In this document: positions 34,451 to 42,870 of the stretch, one piece after another | How positions within the stretch are numbered: position 1 is the stretch's first letter | How the letters are laid out: each line of letters starts with the position of its first letter | Assembly (NCBI GenBank): GCA_019749805.1 | Contig: JAIEPH010000003.1 | Location: 1 to 64,000 of the forward strand | DNA: 64,000 nt | From: Mycobacteriaceae bacterium | GTDB lineage: Bacteria; Actinomycetota; Actinomycetes; Mycobacteriales; Mycobacteriaceae | Reading direction: 5' to 3' | Notes under the pieces: model-generated | The model's input: only the letters and a program-made list of their open reading frames with translations | Databases searched by the model: none | Told to the model about the DNA's origin: nothing | Program-made: the position numbers and the translations under genes

Positions 34451-35793
34451 CGGCGCCTCAGCGCGCGCCGGGCAAGGGCGCCGAGTCCGAGCGCCAGCGC
34501 CAGACCGAAGCCGATGACGACGACCGCGGTGATCGGTCCCCGGTCCGGTGGCGGAATGTACACCGGCGGCGGGACTTCCTTGACCTGATAGGGCACCTGC
34601 TTCGGTCCTGCGGGCACGTCCCACGTCAACGCGGCGACCGGATCGATGACGCCCGCACCGACATAGTTGTCGACGCCTCCGCCCGGATGTCGTGCGGTGG
34701 CGGTGATCCGGTTCATGATCTGAGCGGGTGTCAGAACGGGGAACCGTTGTTTGAGCAGTGCGGCCAGCCCGGATACGTAGGCGGCGGCGAACGAGGTGCC
34801 GCTGATCGGAATCGGACCGTCTTGACCAGTCAGCGCGTTGACCGGCCGTCCGTCGTAACCGAGGGCGACGAGATTCTCGGCGGGGGCCGCGGCACCCACC
34901 CATGGTCCGGACATCGAGAACGTACTGGGTTGACCGTTCGGCGCGACGCCGCCGACGGTCAGCACCAGCGGCGAGTACCAGGCCGGGCTGACGATCGTCT
35001 GCACCTGCTTCCAGCCGCGCGGGTCCGCGGGTATCGACGGATCGGGAGGTGGGTTCTGGCTGCAGTCCTGGCCGGTATTGCCCGCCGCGACGATGATGAC
35101 CGCGCCCTTGACATTGACCGCGTAGTTGATCGCGGCGCCCAGCCCTGCCTCGTCGATCAGCCTCGTCACCTTGTAGCAGGCAGCCTCGCTGATGTTGATG
35201 ACCTGTGCGCCGAGGTTGGCCGCGTGTACCACCGCGCGGGCCAGGCTGCGCAACGAACCGGCCGTCTGCGTCGCGTTCGGGTCATTGGGGTCGGTGCGCG
35301 CACCAACGGTTTGGAAGGCTTCCGAGGTCTGCCGCAGCGACAGGATGCGGGCGTCGGGCGCGACCCCGATGAAGCCGTCCGTCGGCGCCGGTCTGCCTGC
35401 GATGATCGATGCCGTCAGCGTGCCGTGGGAATCGCAGTCCGACATCCCATTACCGGCCTGGTCGACGAAGTCGCCGCCGGGTTCTGCGGGAACACGCGGT
35501 GAGCCGTTGACCCCGGTGTCGATGACGGCGACGGTGATGCCCGCACCCGTGGCGAACTTCTGTGCCTCGGCTAGGCGCAGGTAGTCGTTCGCCCAGGGTT
35601 TGTCGGCGAAATTCGAGTTGGGAAACGCCGTCGGGGCGGAACAGACGCGGCGCTGTTCCATGGGCTGGTCTGGGCCCGTCGCGTCGGGCGGCATCGCCGC
35701 CGGATCGATTCTGGGTGGCTCGATAGCCGCTGCCGGAGGAGCGCTGAACAGTGCCAGCAACAGCACCGCCAGCAGCACACCAATACGGTGCAC
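34447..35793 (-). CDS. mycP1: MycP1, mycosin-1 subtilisin-like protease
   Basis: A 448-residue S8 protease. A signal peptide (1-23) is followed by catalytic Asp92 (VIDTGVNGS), His123 (DSHGT), oxyanion Asn239 (AAGNTG) and Ser334 (GTSFAAA). A C-terminal transmembrane helix (about 420-440) anchors it. In M. tuberculosis MycP1 cleaves EspB and is needed for a stable ESX-1 complex. First gene of the minus-strand mycP1-eccE1-espB-espL operon. The other ESX-1 genes (eccA-D, esxA/B) are not in the window. Confidence 0.95.
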   Translation of the reverse strand: MHRIGVLLAVLLLALFSAPPAAAIEPPRIDPAAMPPDATGPDQPMEQRRVCSAPTAFPNSNFADKPWANDYLRLAEAQKFATGAGITVAVIDTGVNGSPRVPAEPGGDFVDQAGNGMSDCDSHGTLTASIIAGRPAPTDGFIGVAPDARILSLRQTSEAFQTVGARTDPNDPNATQTAGSLRSLARAVVHAANLGAQVINISEAACYKVTRLIDEAGLGAAINYAVNVKGAVIIVAAGNTGQDCSQNPPPDPSIPADPRGWKQVQTIVSPAWYSPLVLTVGGVAPNGQPSTFSMSGPWVGAAAPAENLVALGYDGRPVNALTGQDGPIPISGTSFAAAYVSGLAALLKQRFPVLTPAQIMNRITATARHPGGGVDNYVGAGVIDPVAALTWDVPAGPKQVPYQVKEVPPPVYIPPPDRGPITAVVVIGFGLALALGLGALARRALRRR

Positions 35794-35968
35794 TCGTTAC
35801 GCACCTCCCCCGATTTTCGACCAGGTGGCAGTATGCCGGTGCGCCCACAGCAAACCCTCTACGGACCCCAGGGCAGCACAAATCATCATGCCGAGCGAAC
35901 TGCCTGATTGCACGCAGCCAATCTTAAAGGGCGGCCAAGGGGGTCAGGTCCGCAATCTTGGCTCGGCG

Positions 35969-35988
35969 CACGTGAGGGGCCTCACGTG
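35969..35988. promoter_or_regulatory. Near-perfect 20-bp palindrome between ptsH and mycP1
   Basis: CACGTGAGG and CCTCACGTG flank two G residues. It lies 28 bases after the ptsH stop and 176 bases upstream of the mycP1 start, both on the minus strand. It may be a terminator of the ptsH transcript or an operator of the ESX-1 genes. It includes two CACGTG hexamers. The rest of 35794-36015 shows nothing else that I can support. Confidence 0.45.
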
Positions 35989-36015
35989 AGATCAGGCGGC
36001 CTGGACATCACACAC

Positions 36016-36273
36016 CTAGGCGTCCAAGTCCTGCTGGACCAGTCCCGCGACGGTGGCGAGCACGTCCGCGTCGTCACAGTCGACGGTCACCTCGGCGCCG
36101 TTGCCTGCGCCCAGCGTCATGATCATCAGCGCAGATCCTGCGTCGACGGGCTCGCCGCCGTCCATCGAGAGCGTGACGGGCACTCCGGCCTTGACCACTT
36201 CCTCGGCGATGATCGCCGCGGGGCGGGCGTGTAGACCGATGGCCGATCCGACGATGACGGTCTTGCTGGGCAT
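36016..36273 (-). CDS. ptsH: PTS phosphocarrier protein HPr
   Basis: An 85-residue HPr. His15 in GLHARPAA accepts phosphate from enzyme I and passes it to EIIA of FruA. A Ser at about 47 (DAGSALMIM) is at the regulatory site of Gram-positive HPr; whether a HPr kinase acts here is unknown. It lies 24 bases downstream of fruA and is probably co-transcribed with fruR-fruK-fruA. Confidence 0.95.
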   Translation of the reverse strand: MPSKTVIVGSAIGLHARPAAIIAEEVVKAGVPVTLSMDGGEPVDAGSALMIMTLGAGNGAEVTVDCDDADVLATVAGLVQQDLDA

Positions 36274-36297
36274 GGTTCTCCTTATGGTTGGGTGGAT

Positions 36298-38322
36298 TCA
36301 GACGGCCGCGAGCGCGGGCGCCTCTTCGGTTTGCGTGCTGGGCTTGATGAACTGTTTGGCGGCGACGACGGCGAGTGCGCCCGCCCCGGTGCCTGCCGCG
36401 AGGGCGACGAGGAACCAGAGCAGGTTCCCGATCGCGAAGAAGACGAAGATCCCGCCGTGCGGAGCCTTCAGTGTGACGTCGAACGCCATGATCATCGCAC
36501 CGGTGATGGCGCCGCCGAACATCATCGACGGGATCACCCTCAGCGGATCGGCCGCGGCGAACGGGATCGCGCCCTCAGAGATGAAGGAGGCGCCGAGAAG
36601 CCAAGCGGCCCGGCCGTTTTCCCGCTCCGGCTCGGTGAACAGCGTGGGCCGGACCGCCGAGGCCAGCGCCATTGCGAGCGGGGGGACCATCCCCGCGGCC
36701 ATCACCGCGGCCATGATGCGCAGCGAGGCGGGGTCGGCGACGTTGAGCCCCGCGGTGGCGAATGCGTAGGCCGCCTTGTTGACCGGGCCGCCGAGGTCGA
36801 AGCACATCATCAGGCCGAGGATGACGCCGAGGATGATGACAGAGCTGCCGGTCATGCCGCCGAGCCAGTTGGTCAGGCCCGACGTGATGGCGGCCAACGG
36901 ACGGCCGAGCAGCAGGAACATCAGCAGGCCGACGACCAGTGAGGCGAACAGCGGGATGATCACGACCGGCATCAGACCGCGCAGCCAACGCGGTGCGGCG
37001 ATCCGGCTGATCCACAGTGCGGTGAAGCCGGCGATGAGGCCGCCGACGATACCGCCGATGAAGCCACCGCCGACGAACACGGCGACCGCGCCCGCGGTGA
37101 ATCCGGGGGCGATGCCCGGCCGGTCGGCGATCGCGAACGAAATGTAGCCGGCCAGCGCGGGCACCAGGAACATGAAGGCCAGCCCGCCGAGGGTGAACAG
37201 CACCGCGCCGAGGTATTGGAGCAGGCCACCGGAGGGCAGGTCGGTCAACGTGTTCTCGGTGGCGATATGGCTGCCCAGTGAGTTCATGCCGAACGACAGT
37301 GGTTGCGCCCCGTCCGGTGTGTTCGCGATGTCGTATCCGGCGAGCAGGAATCCGAGCGCGATCAGCAGGCCGCCTGCGGCGACGAACGGAATCATGTAGC
37401 TCACGCCGGTGAGCAAGATCTGACGCGTGCGGGTGCCCCAGCCGACGTTGCCGGCCCGGGCTGCGCCGCTCGGCGCGGACGGACCGGCGCCTCCCTCGAC
37501 GCGGGCGGAGTTCGGATCGTTCGCGGCAACAAGGGCTTCGGCGACCATCTTGTCCGGTTCGTTGATCGCCCGTTTCACCCCGGAGGCGACGACGGGCTTA
37601 CCGGCGAAGCGGTGCTTGTCCTTGACGCCGACATCGGTGGCGAAGATGACGGCGTCGGCCGCCGCAATCGTCTCCGCGTCCAGCGGGGTGCTGCCCGAGG
37701 AGCCCTGCGTCTCGACGTGCAGCGTGGCGCCGGCCTTCTTGGCCGCCGCGACCAACGAGTCGGCGGCCATGTAGGTGTGCGCGATACCGGTGGGGCAGGC
37801 GGTCACCGCGAGCAGCGTCTTGGCTTGCTTGGGAGCAGATTCCTTTGCAGGAGAAGGCTTTTCGGGGTTCAACACGCCGTCGACGAGCGTGACCACCTCT
37901 TCGGGGGTGGATGCTTGCCGCAACGACTCCACGAAGTCCTTGCGGACCAGTGCGCGCGCGAGACTGGACAGCAGCTTCATGTGCTCGGCGCCGCCGGACT
38001 CGGGGGCGGCGATCAGGAACGCGAGGTCGGCGGGTCCGTCGGGTGCGCCGAAATCGACGGGCGGGTTCAACCGCGCGAAACCGATCGATGCGGTGTCGAC
38101 ATGCGGCGAGCGGCAGTGCGGGATCGCGATTCCACCGGGCAGCCCGGTGGCCGACTGCTCCTCGCGCGCCATCGCGGCGTCGAACAGGCCATCGGCGTCT
38201 GTGGAGCGTCCGGCATCGGCGAGGCGCTGCACCAGCCTGCGGATCACGGCCTGCTTGTCTTCGCCTGCGTCGGCGTCGAGCAGGACCAGATCGGTGCTGA
38301 TGATCGAGACGTCTGTCGTCAT
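36298..38322 (-). CDS. fruA: Fructose PTS permease EIIABC
   Basis: A 674-residue fusion. EIIA covers about 1-150 with His69 (AIPHCRSPH). EIIB covers about 168-265 with Cys176 (AVTACPTGIAHTYMA). EIIC (about 290-650) has around eight to ten membrane segments, including ILLTGVSYMIPFVAAGG. It imports fructose and phosphorylates it to fructose 1-phosphate. The ATG overlaps the fruK stop. Confidence 0.95.
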   Translation of the reverse strand: MTTDVSIISTDLVLLDADAGEDKQAVIRRLVQRLADAGRSTDADGLFDAAMAREEQSATGLPGGIAIPHCRSPHVDTASIGFARLNPPVDFGAPDGPADLAFLIAAPESGGAEHMKLLSSLARALVRKDFVESLRQASTPEEVVTLVDGVLNPEKPSPAKESAPKQAKTLLAVTACPTGIAHTYMAADSLVAAAKKAGATLHVETQGSSGSTPLDAETIAAADAVIFATDVGVKDKHRFAGKPVVASGVKRAINEPDKMVAEALVAANDPNSARVEGGAGPSAPSGAARAGNVGWGTRTRQILLTGVSYMIPFVAAGGLLIALGFLLAGYDIANTPDGAQPLSFGMNSLGSHIATENTLTDLPSGGLLQYLGAVLFTLGGLAFMFLVPALAGYISFAIADRPGIAPGFTAGAVAVFVGGGFIGGIVGGLIAGFTALWISRIAAPRWLRGLMPVVIIPLFASLVVGLLMFLLLGRPLAAITSGLTNWLGGMTGSSVIILGVILGLMMCFDLGGPVNKAAYAFATAGLNVADPASLRIMAAVMAAGMVPPLAMALASAVRPTLFTEPERENGRAAWLLGASFISEGAIPFAAADPLRVIPSMMFGGAITGAMIMAFDVTLKAPHGGIFVFFAIGNLLWFLVALAAGTGAGALAVVAAKQFIKPSTQTEEAPALAAV

Positions 38323-39305
38323 GGCACTACTTTCGGATCGGTTGCGGGGACTACGGGGGTCACGTGGACGGCATCGAGGTCGAGATCGGCGGGGTGCGGC
38401 TGAGCCGATCCCGGCAGCGCGGCAGCGGCGCTGCCGTAGGCGACCGCCATCTGCAGCCGCGCAGGTGGGGTCGCGCCGCCGACTTCGGCACGGAGGTATC
38501 CGGCGAGGGCGGCGTCACCGGCGCCGACGGTGCTGCGCGGCGTGATCGGAGGCGGGGTGGCGAACCAGCCGCCGTTGTCGTCGACCAGGACGGCGCCGGC
38601 GGCGCCCAGGGTGGCGAGCACTGCGCCGACACCCCGATCGATCAACTGCTGGGCTGCTGAGATCACCGGCTCCGGATCGCCCTGGGTGACAGCGGCTTCC
38701 AGTGCCAGCGGCGAGAGGCCGATCACACCGGCGAGTTCTTCGGCGTTCGGTTTGATGAGGTCGGGAGCGGCGTGGCCGAAGGACTGGACGAGGGCCGTCA
38801 ACGGGGCGTCGGAGGTATCGACGGCGATCCGGCATCCGAACCCGGCGAGCCGTGCCACGATGTCGGCATACCAGCGGTCGGGGACTCCCGGCGGGAGCGA
38901 ACCCGACAACACCACCCAGGACGCCGACTCCGCCGCGGCGACAACGGACTCGGTGAGGGCGTCGACGGTAGCGCTGTCGAGTGCACCGCCGGGTTCGTTG
39001 AGTTTGGTTGTGGTTCCGTCCTTTTCGGTGATCGCGAGGTTGGTCCGCACCGGCGTGTGGGTGGGTATGCACCGGAACGGCACCGCGGCGTTGTGCAGAG
39101 CGGTGATCAACGGATCGGCCGCGGGTGCGGGAAGAAGTGCGACCGCCTTGACGCTGGCCGCCGTCAACGCGCGCGCGACGTTGACGCCCTTGCCGCCCGC
39201 TTCGGTGGTGACCGAGGTGACCCGGTGCACGCTGCCGCGCGTCAGCGGTGTGGTGAGGGTGACGGTGCGGTCGATGCTCGGGTTGGGCGTGACGGTGACG
39301 ATCAT
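38319..39305 (-). CDS. fruK: 1-phosphofructokinase
   Basis: A 328-residue PfkB-family kinase. TVTPNPSIDRTVTL at the N-terminus and VGAGDAALAGYLRAE near residue 260 (with the catalytic Asp) are diagnostic. EAGGKGVNVARAL is the substrate-binding segment. It makes fructose 1,6-bisphosphate from the product of FruA. It overlaps fruR and fruA by 4 bases each. Confidence 0.95.
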   Translation of the reverse strand: MIVTVTPNPSIDRTVTLTTPLTRGSVHRVTSVTTEAGGKGVNVARALTAASVKAVALLPAPAADPLITALHNAAVPFRCIPTHTPVRTNLAITEKDGTTTKLNEPGGALDSATVDALTESVVAAAESASWVVLSGSLPPGVPDRWYADIVARLAGFGCRIAVDTSDAPLTALVQSFGHAAPDLIKPNAEELAGVIGLSPLALEAAVTQGDPEPVISAAQQLIDRGVGAVLATLGAAGAVLVDDNGGWFATPPPITPRSTVGAGDAALAGYLRAEVGGATPPARLQMAVAYGSAAAALPGSAQPHPADLDLDAVHVTPVVPATDPKVVP

Positions 39306-40069
39306 GCGACCACCACCTCGACGCCGTGTTCGGTGAGTTGTGCGCGGTCAGTGCCGGTGATCTCAGCGTCGGTGATCAGGGTGTCGACACTGGCCAGCGG
39401 CGCGAAGCTGACGAAGTCTTCGCGGCCGATCTTGGAGGAGTCCGCCACCGCCACTACATAATTCGCCGCGTTCACCATGGCGCGCTTCACCGCGGCCTCG
39501 TCGCTGTCCGGCGTGGACAGGCCGTGCCGGACGCTGATGCCGTTGGTTCCGATGAACGCCATGTCCACGCGGAGCGTGTCGAGCACCCGCAGTGTCTGTT
39601 CGCCGACCGCGGCCTGCGTGACACCGCGGACCCTGCCGCCGAGCAGTTGCAGCGAGACGGACGGCAGGGCGGCCAGGCGCGCGGCGACGGGGATTGAGTT
39701 GGTCACCACGACCAGTTCTCGATCGGTGGGCAGGTGGGCGGCGATGCGCGCAGTGGTGGTGCCCGCGTCCAGCAGGACGGTGGAACCGTCTCGGGGGAGG
39801 AGTTCGGCGGCGGCCGCCGCGATGGCGTCCTTGTGTTCGGCTCGGGTGGCCTCCCGTTCGCCCACGCCGGCCTCGACGAGATGCAGCGCGCGCACCGGAA
39901 CCGCGCCGCCGTGCACGCGCCGCAGAACCCCGGCCTTCTCGAGTGCGGCGAGGTCGCGCCGCACCGTCTCGGTGGTGACGTCATGGGCCTGTGCCAGTTC
40001 GGCGACCGAGGCGCGGCCGTTGGCGATCACCAGCGAGGCGATCGCTTGCTGACGCTCTTCGGCGTACAT
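39302..40069 (-). CDS. fruR: DeoR-family regulator of the fructose genes
   Basis: A 255-residue DeoR regulator. The HTH at about 5-58 includes SVAELAQAHDVTTETVRRDL and ends in VLRRVHGGAV. A sugar-phosphate sensor domain follows (TVLLDAGTTTARIA, LVVVTNSIPVAARLA, FIGTNGISVRHGLSTPD). It is the first gene of the fruR-fruK-fruA-ptsH operon and divergent from ptsI, so it probably represses both through the palindrome between them, with fructose 1-phosphate as the likely signal. Confidence 0.9.
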   Translation of the reverse strand: MYAEERQQAIASLVIANGRASVAELAQAHDVTTETVRRDLAALEKAGVLRRVHGGAVPVRALHLVEAGVGEREATRAEHKDAIAAAAAELLPRDGSTVLLDAGTTTARIAAHLPTDRELVVVTNSIPVAARLAALPSVSLQLLGGRVRGVTQAAVGEQTLRVLDTLRVDMAFIGTNGISVRHGLSTPDSDEAAVKRAMVNAANYVVAVADSSKIGREDFVSFAPLASVDTLITDAEITGTDRAQLTEHGVEVVVA

Positions 40070-40118
40070 GGCGCTCCGTATGTGTGGGTATCCGAGTTTC
40101 TGAATGTTGATTTAATTG

Positions 40119-40164
40119 GTTTTACTACTGTTTGTGTTGACTTGTCAACCATTTCTTGTAATCT
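40119..40164. promoter_or_regulatory. Divergent fruR / ptsI promoter region with shared palindrome
   Basis: GTTGAC-TT-GTCAAC at 40136-40149 is a perfect palindrome. Rightwards, TTGACT (40137-40142) and TAATCT (40159-40164) are 16 bases apart. Leftwards, TTGACA (40148-40143) and TAAAAC (40124-40119) are 18 apart. Both -35 boxes lie inside the palindrome, which suits a repressor operator; FruR is the obvious candidate. Confidence 0.65.
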
Positions 40165-40171
40165 GGTTCAC

Positions 40172-41863
40172 ATGACCGCCTCATCCGCGAACACGTCACT
40201 GTTGTCCGGCACTGCCCTTCGTGGCGTCCCGGTGGTGCCCGGCGTGGCCTACGCACCGGTGATCCGGCCGGGCCGGCTGCCCACGGCCATCGACGACGCG
40301 GGCGATGTGGCCGAACCGGACCGGCCCGCGGAGGCCGCCCGCTTCGCCGCCGCCGCATCGGCGGTCGCCGCTCGGCTGCGTGACCGCGCGGCGCATGCGA
40401 CCGGCGCCGCCTCGGAGGTGCTGGCCGCCACCGCGACCCTGGCGCAGGACCGGGCATGGCTGGCCGCCGCAGAGAAGCGCATCGCCACCGGCGCGCCCGC
40501 GGTACGCGCGGTGGTGGGCGCGGTGGACCAGTTCGCCGAGATGTTCACCAAACTCGGCGGGCTGATGGCCGAACGGGTCACGGACCTTCGCGACATCCGC
40601 GACCGCGTGATCGCAGAACTGCAGGGCCTGCCCGAACCGGGCGTTCCGATGCCCGCGGCACCGTCGATCCTGTGCGCAGACGACCTCGCCCCGGCCGACA
40701 CCGCAGGTCTGGACCCGGCGCTCGTCGTCGCACTGGCCACGACGCTGGGTGGGCCCACCAGCCACACCGCGATCATCGCGCGCCAGCTCGGCATCCCGTG
40801 CGTCGTGGCCGTCGAGGGCCTGGACGCCGTCGAGGCCGGAACGATGGTGCTCGTCGACGGCACCGCGGGAACCGTCATCGTCACGCCGGACTCGGCGGCC
40901 GCGGGCGAGGCCGTCGAGGCGGCGCGACGAGAGGCCGAACGCGCCGCGGGATGGTCCGGACCCGGTGCCACCTCCGACGGTCACGCGGTCGCGGTCCTTG
41001 CCAACGTGCAGGACGGCGCCGCCGCGCGGGCCGCCAGGGACACCTCGGCCGAGGGCATCGGGTTGTTCCGCACCGAACTGTGCTTCCTCAATCGGGAAAC
41101 CGAGCCGACCGTCGACGAGCAGACCGACATCTACGCCGAGGTGCTCGACGCATTCGCCGGGCGCAAGGTGGTGGTCAGGACACTGGACGCGGGCTCGGAC
41201 AAGCCGCTGAAGTTCGCCGAGCATCCCAACGAGGCCAACCCCGCGCTCGGTGTCCGCGGCATCCGGGTCGCGGGCATCAATCCGGCTCTGCTGGACCGTC
41301 AACTCGAGGCCATTGCCGCCGCTGGCAAGCGCACCGGCAACCCGCCGTGGGTGATGGCACCGATGATCGCGACGGCACAGGAAGCCGAACACTTTGCCGC
41401 ACAGGTCCGTTCGCGCGGGTTGACACCGGGCGTGATGATCGAGGTGCCGGCTGCCGCACTGCTGGCCGACCGCATTCTCGAACACGTGGACTTCCTGTCG
41501 ATCGGCACCAACGATCTGGCGCAGTACACGATGGCCGCCGACCGTATGTCGGCCGAACTCGCTGCGCTCACCGACCCGTGGCAGCCCGCGGTGCTGACCT
41601 TGGTGGCCATGGCGGCGAGGGCGGGCGCCGCGGTGGGCAAACCCGTCGGTGTGTGTGGGGAAGCCGCCGCGGATCCCCTGCTCGCCTGCGTGCTGGCGGG
41701 CTTGGGTGTGACGTCGTTGTCGGCGGCCGCCGCGGCCGTACAGGGTGTGGGTGCCAAACTCGCACAGGTGTCGCTGCAGCAGTGCCGGGACGCGGCCGAC
41801 GCCGTGCTCGCGGCGAACACCGCGGCGCAAGCGCGGGCAGCGGCACTGGGCGCTTTGGAATAA
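40172..41863 (+). CDS. ptsI: PTS enzyme I
   Basis: A 563-residue phosphoenolpyruvate-protein phosphotransferase. His198 in GGPTSHTAII is phosphorylated. The PEP-binding C-terminal domain includes GIGLFRTELCFL, NPALGVRGIR and the active Cys in GVCGEAAADPL. It passes phosphate to HPr. ATG 40172 lies only seven bases after a -10-like TAATCT and has no Shine-Dalgarno, so the transcript is probably leaderless. The frame is open further upstream, but that part is antisense to fruR. Confidence 0.95.
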   Translation: MTASSANTSLLSGTALRGVPVVPGVAYAPVIRPGRLPTAIDDAGDVAEPDRPAEAARFAAAASAVAARLRDRAAHATGAASEVLAATATLAQDRAWLAAAEKRIATGAPAVRAVVGAVDQFAEMFTKLGGLMAERVTDLRDIRDRVIAELQGLPEPGVPMPAAPSILCADDLAPADTAGLDPALVVALATTLGGPTSHTAIIARQLGIPCVVAVEGLDAVEAGTMVLVDGTAGTVIVTPDSAAAGEAVEAARREAERAAGWSGPGATSDGHAVAVLANVQDGAAARAARDTSAEGIGLFRTELCFLNRETEPTVDEQTDIYAEVLDAFAGRKVVVRTLDAGSDKPLKFAEHPNEANPALGVRGIRVAGINPALLDRQLEAIAAAGKRTGNPPWVMAPMIATAQEAEHFAAQVRSRGLTPGVMIEVPAAALLADRILEHVDFLSIGTNDLAQYTMAADRMSAELAALTDPWQPAVLTLVAMAARAGAAVGKPVGVCGEAAADPLLACVLAGLGVTSLSAAAAAVQGVGAKLAQVSLQQCRDAADAVLAANTAAQARAAALGALE

Positions 41864-41901
41864 TACGGAATAATTCGGACTGCGGTCCGGTTAGTCGTGG
41901 C

Positions 41902-42870
41902 ATGCCTGCCATCACCGCTGACACCCTGACACTGCCGAGGATCGCCGCGGCCGAACCGTCCGACACCGAACGTCCCGTCCGGTCGGTCACCACCGGTCCA
42001 CGCGGCTACGAAGGTGAGGGCTTCCCCGTCGTACGCGCGTTCGCCGGCGTCAACAGCGCCGATCTCGATCCGTTCGTCCACATGGACCAGATGGGCGAGG
42101 TGGAGTACGAACCGGGCGAGCCCAGAGGCACCGACTGGCATCCGCACCGCGGGTTCGAGACCGTCACCTACATGCTGGACGGGCGCTTCGCACACCAGGA
42201 TTCGCATGGCGGCGGCGGATTGATCACCGACGGCGCCACCCAGTGGATGACCGCGGGCTCGGGAATCCTGCACATCGAGACACCGCCGGCCGAACTGGTC
42301 GAGAGCGGCGGCCTGTTCCACGGCATTCAGCTATGGGTGAATCTGCCGCGCAAGGACAAGTTCGCCACGCCCAGGTACCAGGCCATCGAGGGCAACGAGG
42401 CCAAACTGCTGTCCTCCGACGACGGTGGGGCGCTGGTCCGCCTCATCGCGGGCGACATCGCGGGAGCGCAGGGCCCAGGTGCCACGCACACTCCGATCAC
42501 CATGGCACACGCGACAATTGAGGCCGGGGCTCGCCTCAACCTCCCCTGGAACCGCGATTTCAACGCGCTGGTGTACGTGCTCTCGGGCCGCGGCGCGGTC
42601 GGACCGGCCGGTCATCCGATTCACCAGGGACAGTTGGCCGTGCTCGGGCCCGGTGACCGCATCACCGTGAGCGCCGACGCGAGCCAAGACGCGCACCGGG
42701 ACGCACTCGAGGTTCTGCTTCTCGGCGGTAAGCCGATCCGTGAGCCCGTGTTCCAGTACGGACCGTTCGTGATGAACACCAAGACGGAACTCATCGAGGC
42801 GCTGGAGGATTACCACAAGGGCAAGTTCGGCACCATCCCGCCGGATGCACTCATGCCGCACCGTGTTTGA
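41902..42870 (+). CDS. Pirin-family protein
   Basis: A 322-residue bicupin. The N-terminal cupin holds the metal ligands in DWHPHRGFETVTYMLDG and the downstream HQDSHGG, plus WMTAGSGILHIE. The C-terminal half (about 170-290) is a second, degenerate cupin. Bacterial pirins are reported as quercetinases or regulators of metabolism; the role here is unknown. The start is ATG 41902; longer open reading upstream is antisense-like within ptsI. The end overlaps the convergent FUSC gene by 20 bases. Confidence 0.9.
   Translation: MPAITADTLTLPRIAAAEPSDTERPVRSVTTGPRGYEGEGFPVVRAFAGVNSADLDPFVHMDQMGEVEYEPGEPRGTDWHPHRGFETVTYMLDGRFAHQDSHGGGGLITDGATQWMTAGSGILHIETPPAELVESGGLFHGIQLWVNLPRKDKFATPRYQAIEGNEAKLLSSDDGGALVRLIAGDIAGAQGPGATHTPITMAHATIEAGARLNLPWNRDFNALVYVLSGRGAVGPAGHPIHQGQLAVLGPGDRITVSADASQDAHRDALEVLLLGGKPIREPVFQYGPFVMNTKTELIEALEDYHKGKFGTIPPDALMPHRV

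Noticed and set aside
40456..41901. A long open frame inside ptsI continuous with the pirin gene
   Set aside because: Its composition is Arg/Gly-rich, typical of an out-of-frame high-GC shadow, while ptsI in the other frame is unmistakable.
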